The notes under the pieces were generated by a model. It was not told where the DNA came from and did not search any database. It worked only from the letters and a program-made list of their open reading frames with translations. Of a stretch of DNA of 8,465 nt, positions 6,301-8,465 are shown piece by piece. A program made the position numbers and the translations under genes. Numbering within the stretch: the first letter of the stretch is position 1; the number at the start of each line of letters is the position of its first letter. The stretch covers positions 1 through 8,465 of the forward strand of contig JAJCYL010000183.1 of the NCBI GenBank assembly GCA_029262955.1. The letters run 5' to 3'. Origin of the DNA: Cytophagales bacterium (lineage in GTDB: Bacteria > Bacteroidota > Bacteroidia > Cytophagales > Cyclobacteriaceae).

Positions 6301-8465
6301 TAATTGGACTGCTTGCCGATAAAGTAACTGATCCAGTTCCACAGCGGCTATTGCCATTGCCGGTTGGTGGTAACGGAGGATCATTAAGAATTCCAATAAT
6401 TTCTTCCCTTGGTCCTTCACAACCTTCGGCGGTGAAGATCGCGACCCAAAAAGAGGTTGTGGTAACAATACTGGTACTAAAAGTATTGGTATTGTTAAAG
6501 GATGTTCCACCTGTAGCAGTAGGATACCAACGGTATTCACCCCCGGCTGGAGCTCCACCCACTGAAAGATCTACAGTTCCTTCACCACAGGTTTCATCTC
6601 CGAAAACAAGTGGTTCTGCTGGCAAGGAATTAACGGTAACAGTAACCTGAGTACGATTAGTAGAAATACAGAACTGGGGAGTTTCTGCCTGAACATAAAA
6701 ACTCCTGGTTGTTGTGACGGTTGGCTCAAAAGTTTCCCCTTCAAATATTGAGGCGCCCCCGGTAGCGTTGTCAAACCATTTATAGATTGGTCCGCTTCCT
6801 GAAGCTGTAAGTGTAACTGTGCCGGGTCCACAGTTGGCAACATTTTCTGAAGTCGGATCTGCTGGTATTGCATCTACCACTGCATTTATTTGAGTTCGGG
6901 GACTGACACAAGTATTGTTATCTGTAATATCTACCCAAAAGGAAGTAGATAAACTTAAATTGGGGGTAGTATATACCGGACCTGTAAATATAATTGCCAC
7001 ACTGAATTCAGTAGCGTACCAATTAAAAGTACCACTCACCGGAGCATTTGCGCTAAGTACTAATGATCCGGGACCGCAGCGCTGATCATCTACTCCTATT
7101 GGCGGCTCCGGTACATCAAAAATGTTGGCAAATATTTCGGCTCTTGGTCCTTCACATCCTTCTGCTGTAATGATGGATACCCAATAGGATTCTGTAACCG
7201 CAATATTAGCATCAAAGGATGCGCTGCTGTTAAATGAACTTCCTCCCGTCTGCTCATCATACCACGCATACTGGCCACCTAATGGGGCACCGGAAACTGA
7301 TAAGTTAACTATACCTGCACCACAACTGAAATTATCGTTTACGATAGGTACACTCGGAAAAGGATTGATAATTGCATCAACCACCGTTCTGTTAACTGAT
7401 AGGCATCCCTGATCACTGGTAGCTTGAACGTAATAGGATTTGCTGCTTGATAATGAAGGTGTAGTAAAAGAAGGGCTTGTCTGTAGAGATGCACCACCTG
7501 TTGGGTTCTCAAACCAATCATAGATTGCTCCTGCTCCGCTTCCTGAGGCAGTCAATGTAACAGTCCCTACACCACATCTACCCACGTCGTTAGCTGTTGG
7601 GTCTGGAGCTATAGGATGTACAGTTGCAATCACTTCAGTTCTTGGGCTTATGCAATCATTATTATCGGTGTACTCGACCCAGAAAGAGCGTGTGCTCGTG
7701 ACATTAGTACTATAGTTTTGCGTATTGGCAAGGCTAATTGCACTCGCCTGGGTATCGTACCAATTGTATGTGTCTACATTAGAGGCTGTAGCGCTTAAAT
7801 TAACCACACCAGGTCCACATCGAGCATCGGGAATTCCATTGGGTGCTAAGGGAGCGGTGAAGATCGTCCCGATCACTTCACTTCTCGCCCCTTCGCATCC
7901 TTCTGCTGTAAAAATTGAAACCCAATAAGAGGTTGTTGTGGCTATATTGGGACTAAATGTATTAGTTGAATTAAAGGAAACCCCACCAGTTTCATCATCG
8001 TACCATCTGTAATCCCCTCCGGCAGTCGTACCCCCTACCGTTAGATCTACTACACCAGGACCACAATTGCTATTATCAAAAACAGTTGCTAATCCAGGTA
8101 TTGAATTAATTATTATCTGCACTTCAGTCCTTCCAGGACTTAAACAATTATCCGGACTAGTGGCATCAACATAATAGGATCTCGAATTAGTCAGTGAAGG
8201 AGTAACAAAATTATCTCCTTCGAAAAGCGTTGATCCACCTGTTGGGTTTTCAAACCAATTATAGGTAGCTCCCGTAATACCACCACTTGCAGTTGCGGAC
8301 ACTGTGCCAGGCCCACACCTAGATACGTTTGGAACAGTTGGATCAGTAGGCACCTCAAAAGCAATTCCACTAATAACTTTTCTACTACTTGAGATACAAC
8401 CAGCACTACTAGTTGCCTGAACATAAAAATTAGTGGTCCCAAGAGGAATTGATACTGTATACGTG
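3371..8465 (-). CDS. Giant T9SS-exported Ig-repeat surface protein (3' part; start outside window)
   Basis: The visible 1,697 codons are the C-terminal part of a very large secreted protein. From the window edge they encode the end of one Ig-like repeat, 15 complete CHU_C-type Ig-like repeats (8350-4643), two Ig-like modules with a GPGVI...AGVG / GGSW...AGQG pattern (about 4642-4150), another Ig-like module with RWYEGE (about 4140-3920), a PKD domain (about 3916-3683, with YDWDFGDAS and GIYDVKLDV), and a T9SS type A C-terminal sorting domain (3637-3374). The stop is TAA at 3373-3371. A GTG at 8353-8351 could be mistaken for a start, but the frame stays open to the edge and encodes an in-family repeat end (FYVQATSSAGC), so it is an internal valine. 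Known for such families: export by the T9SS and attachment to or release from the outer surface, commonly as adhesins. Adhesin function here is inferred; no catalytic domain is visible. The gene leads into two lipoprotein genes. Confidence 0.93.
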   Translation of the reverse strand, partial: TYTVSIPLGTTNFYVQATSSAGCISSSRKVISGIAFEVPTDPTVPNVSRCGPGTVSATASGGITGATYNWFENPTGGSTLFEGDNFVTPSLTNSRSYYVDATSPDNCLSPGRTEVQIIINSIPGLATVFDNSNCGPGVVDLTVGGTTAGGDYRWYDDETGGVSFNSTNTFSPNIATTTSYWVSIFTAEGCEGARSEVIGTIFTAPLAPNGIPDARCGPGVVNLSATASNVDTYNWYDTQASAISLANTQNYSTNVTSTRSFWVEYTDNNDCISPRTEVIATVHPIAPDPTANDVGRCGVGTVTLTASGSGAGAIYDWFENPTGGASLQTSPSFTTPSLSSSKSYYVQATSDQGCLSVNRTVVDAIINPFPSVPIVNDNFSCGAGIVNLSVSGAPLGGQYAWYDEQTGGSSFNSSASFDANIAVTESYWVSIITAEGCEGPRAEIFANIFDVPEPPIGVDDQRCGPGSLVLSANAPVSGTFNWYATEFSVAIIFTGPVYTTPNLSLSTSFWVDITDNNTCVSPRTQINAVVDAIPADPTSENVANCGPGTVTLTASGSGPIYKWFDNATGGASIFEGETFEPTVTTTRSFYVQAETPQFCISTNRTQVTVTVNSLPAEPLVFGDETCGEGTVDLSVGGAPAGGEYRWYPTATGGTSFNNTNTFSTSIVTTTSFWVAIFTAEGCEGPREEIIGILNDPPLPPTGNGNSRCGTGSVTLSASSPITGSFNWYATESSQTSLLTGVSYPTPDISVTTSFWVDITDENDCTSPRTETIAVVNELPVEAVVPAVSRCGPGQVTITAEGSITGATYEWFENPTGGLPINIGDTYTTTVTVTRNFYVSAVSPENCASANRTTVTVSVNSFPGIPTTFDGSNCGPGTVSLDVGGAPAGGEYRWYTDQTGGTSFNNTSTYEANITETESYWVSIITAEGCEGSRTSIDAEIFDVPVAPTGNNSSRCGPGAVTISATNIESGTFHWYETQASQVIVFTGASYTTPSILTTTTYWVEFVDTDNCISPRTEVSAEVLTVIPDPTVPSVERCGTGQVSIVASSNTEDAIFEWYDNQFGGSPFFIGPTYVTTLSLSDVFYVAATSPEGCVSTNRTPANVTVNPLPSAPSVTDGNVCGSGTVTMMASGAPAGGNYNWYDTDVSLSVIETGSSYTSGVLTLSRSYYVAIENEFGCEGARSKVDAIINVFPLVPSTEDVSRCGTGDVDLDANPNLAGATINWYLNSSGGSPFATGLSITIDDLDETTTYYASSLSAELCESPRTPVTANIEPIVAANIGDNIQLCINSGPYNLSTDFVDVTTLNGVTLGPGVIASDFHPSIAGVGNHQITFLLQTPIGCLDNGSRFITVIDIKENGEELQFSETEITHCINGGLRDLSGLPNISGGSWTMNGPEGSINVGVVDPVIAGQGEFIATYQVEVNGCAVTVNLDFNVTAASSDPLIEGAQLICLGQTTTLQVSNFSSDFIYRWYEGENLVETGREFEVTPEESISYSVEAENPFGCLSNRIDVSLEVVNVVLDFNATPESVEDGGRVEFATSVSASSYDWDFGDASTSTEQNPSKLYFTEGIYDVKLDVITDEGCELSLTKVDFITVTGSDVVTGINKELLLENSSVYPLPFQTDFTLKVESPRSQSASVYLYSLTGKLITNKEIQLLPGENEIYFDAIEILSMTNGMYLLKITDQSSRSYAHKILKRQN
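3374..3637 (-). other. T9SS type A C-terminal sorting domain (Por secretion tail)
   Basis: The last 88 residues of the giant protein show the usual pattern of a type IX secretion sorting domain. There is a YPLPF motif near its start (the common form is YPNP), then alternating hydrophobic strands, SVYLYSLTGKLI, a central loop, NGMYLLKI, and a short basic end (HKILKRQN). In known systems this domain directs passage across the outer membrane and is removed or linked to a surface lipid. The Asn-to-Leu change in YPNP is a modest departure; the rest of the pattern is intact, so I expect it to work. Confidence 0.88.
4643..8465 (-). repeat. Tandem Ig-like repeat array, five A-B-C triplets
   Basis: Fifteen complete repeats of 81-84 codons follow one another with no linker. 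Each begins with a Pro-rich strand, then (R/N)CG.G, a central W(F/Y), often TGG, then an aromatic-rich strand (SYWV, SFWV, FYV) and a second Cys. They fall into three types. A has WFENPTGG and FYV.A, B has GG.YRWY, TGG.SFN and AEGCEG, and C has NWY without TGG and D..C.SPRT. The order is A-B-C repeated: 8350-7610, 7609-6866, 6865-6131, 6130-5390, and a more divergent triplet 5389-4643. The period is 735-747 bp. The truncated repeat at 8465-8351 ends A-like rather than C-like, so the regular pattern may begin near 8350. The single-repeat architecture fits the Ig-like CHU_C-associated family (Ig_7). Confidence 0.9.

Noticed and set aside
5563..8442. Several minus-strand frames of 60-102 codons inside the giant gene, in another frame
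   Set aside because: They recur at equivalent places in successive repeats and have Leu/Gln-rich, low-complexity products, so they are out-of-frame readings of the Ig-like repeats.
4643..8465. CRISPR array or transposon-like repeats
   Set aside because: The periodic DNA is fully explained by in-frame protein repeats of about 82 codons, with no identical short repeats separated by unique spacers and no transposase.

Overview
The window looks like a chromosomal segment of a Bacteroidota bacterium, most likely a free-living or marine Cytophagales/Flavobacteriia-type organism. The reasons are AT-rich DNA, a giant secreted protein built of CHU_C-associated Ig-like modules that ends in a type IX secretion (T9SS) C-terminal sorting domain, lipoproteins with PKD-like folds, and starts without clear Shine-Dalgarno sequences. 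The taxonomic placement is inference. All supportable genes lie on the minus strand, so transcription runs from high to low coordinates.

Right-hand 60% (8465 down to 3371): the 3' part of one very large gene whose start lies beyond position 8465. The visible part has 1,697 codons: a truncated Ig-like repeat, 15 complete Ig-like repeats of 81-84 residues arranged as five A-B-C triplets, three more divergent Ig-like modules, a PKD domain and a T9SS sorting domain. It is probably an exported, cell-surface adhesin-like filament.

Immediately downstream, with gaps of 18 and 19 bp, are two lipoprotein genes: a 360-residue protein with a short collagen-like motif, a DUF7151-like segment and a DNRLRE-like beta-sandwich (3352-2270), and a 227-residue protein with a PKD-like C-terminus (2250-1567). 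The spacing argues for one transcript. A plausible joint role is a secreted adhesin plus outer-surface lipoprotein partners; this is inferred from position and domains only. A small two-helix membrane protein (1485-1165) may be the last member, and a minus-strand terminator lies at 1060-1101. A strong-looking intrinsic terminator at 1530-1561 points the opposite way (plus strand), where no plus-strand gene is visible.

Left part: about 390 bp without a gene (680-1059), then a 90-residue hypothetical gene (679-407) with a clear terminator just after it (355-386). At 90-201 lies a noncoding, unusually structured and GC-richer patch. It folds, on the minus strand, into a 7-bp hairpin followed by a branched element closed by a 10-bp stem and a run of eight U. 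I regard it as a candidate small RNA or leader/attenuator and could not assign it to a known family. No tRNA, rRNA, insertion sequence or CRISPR array was seen.
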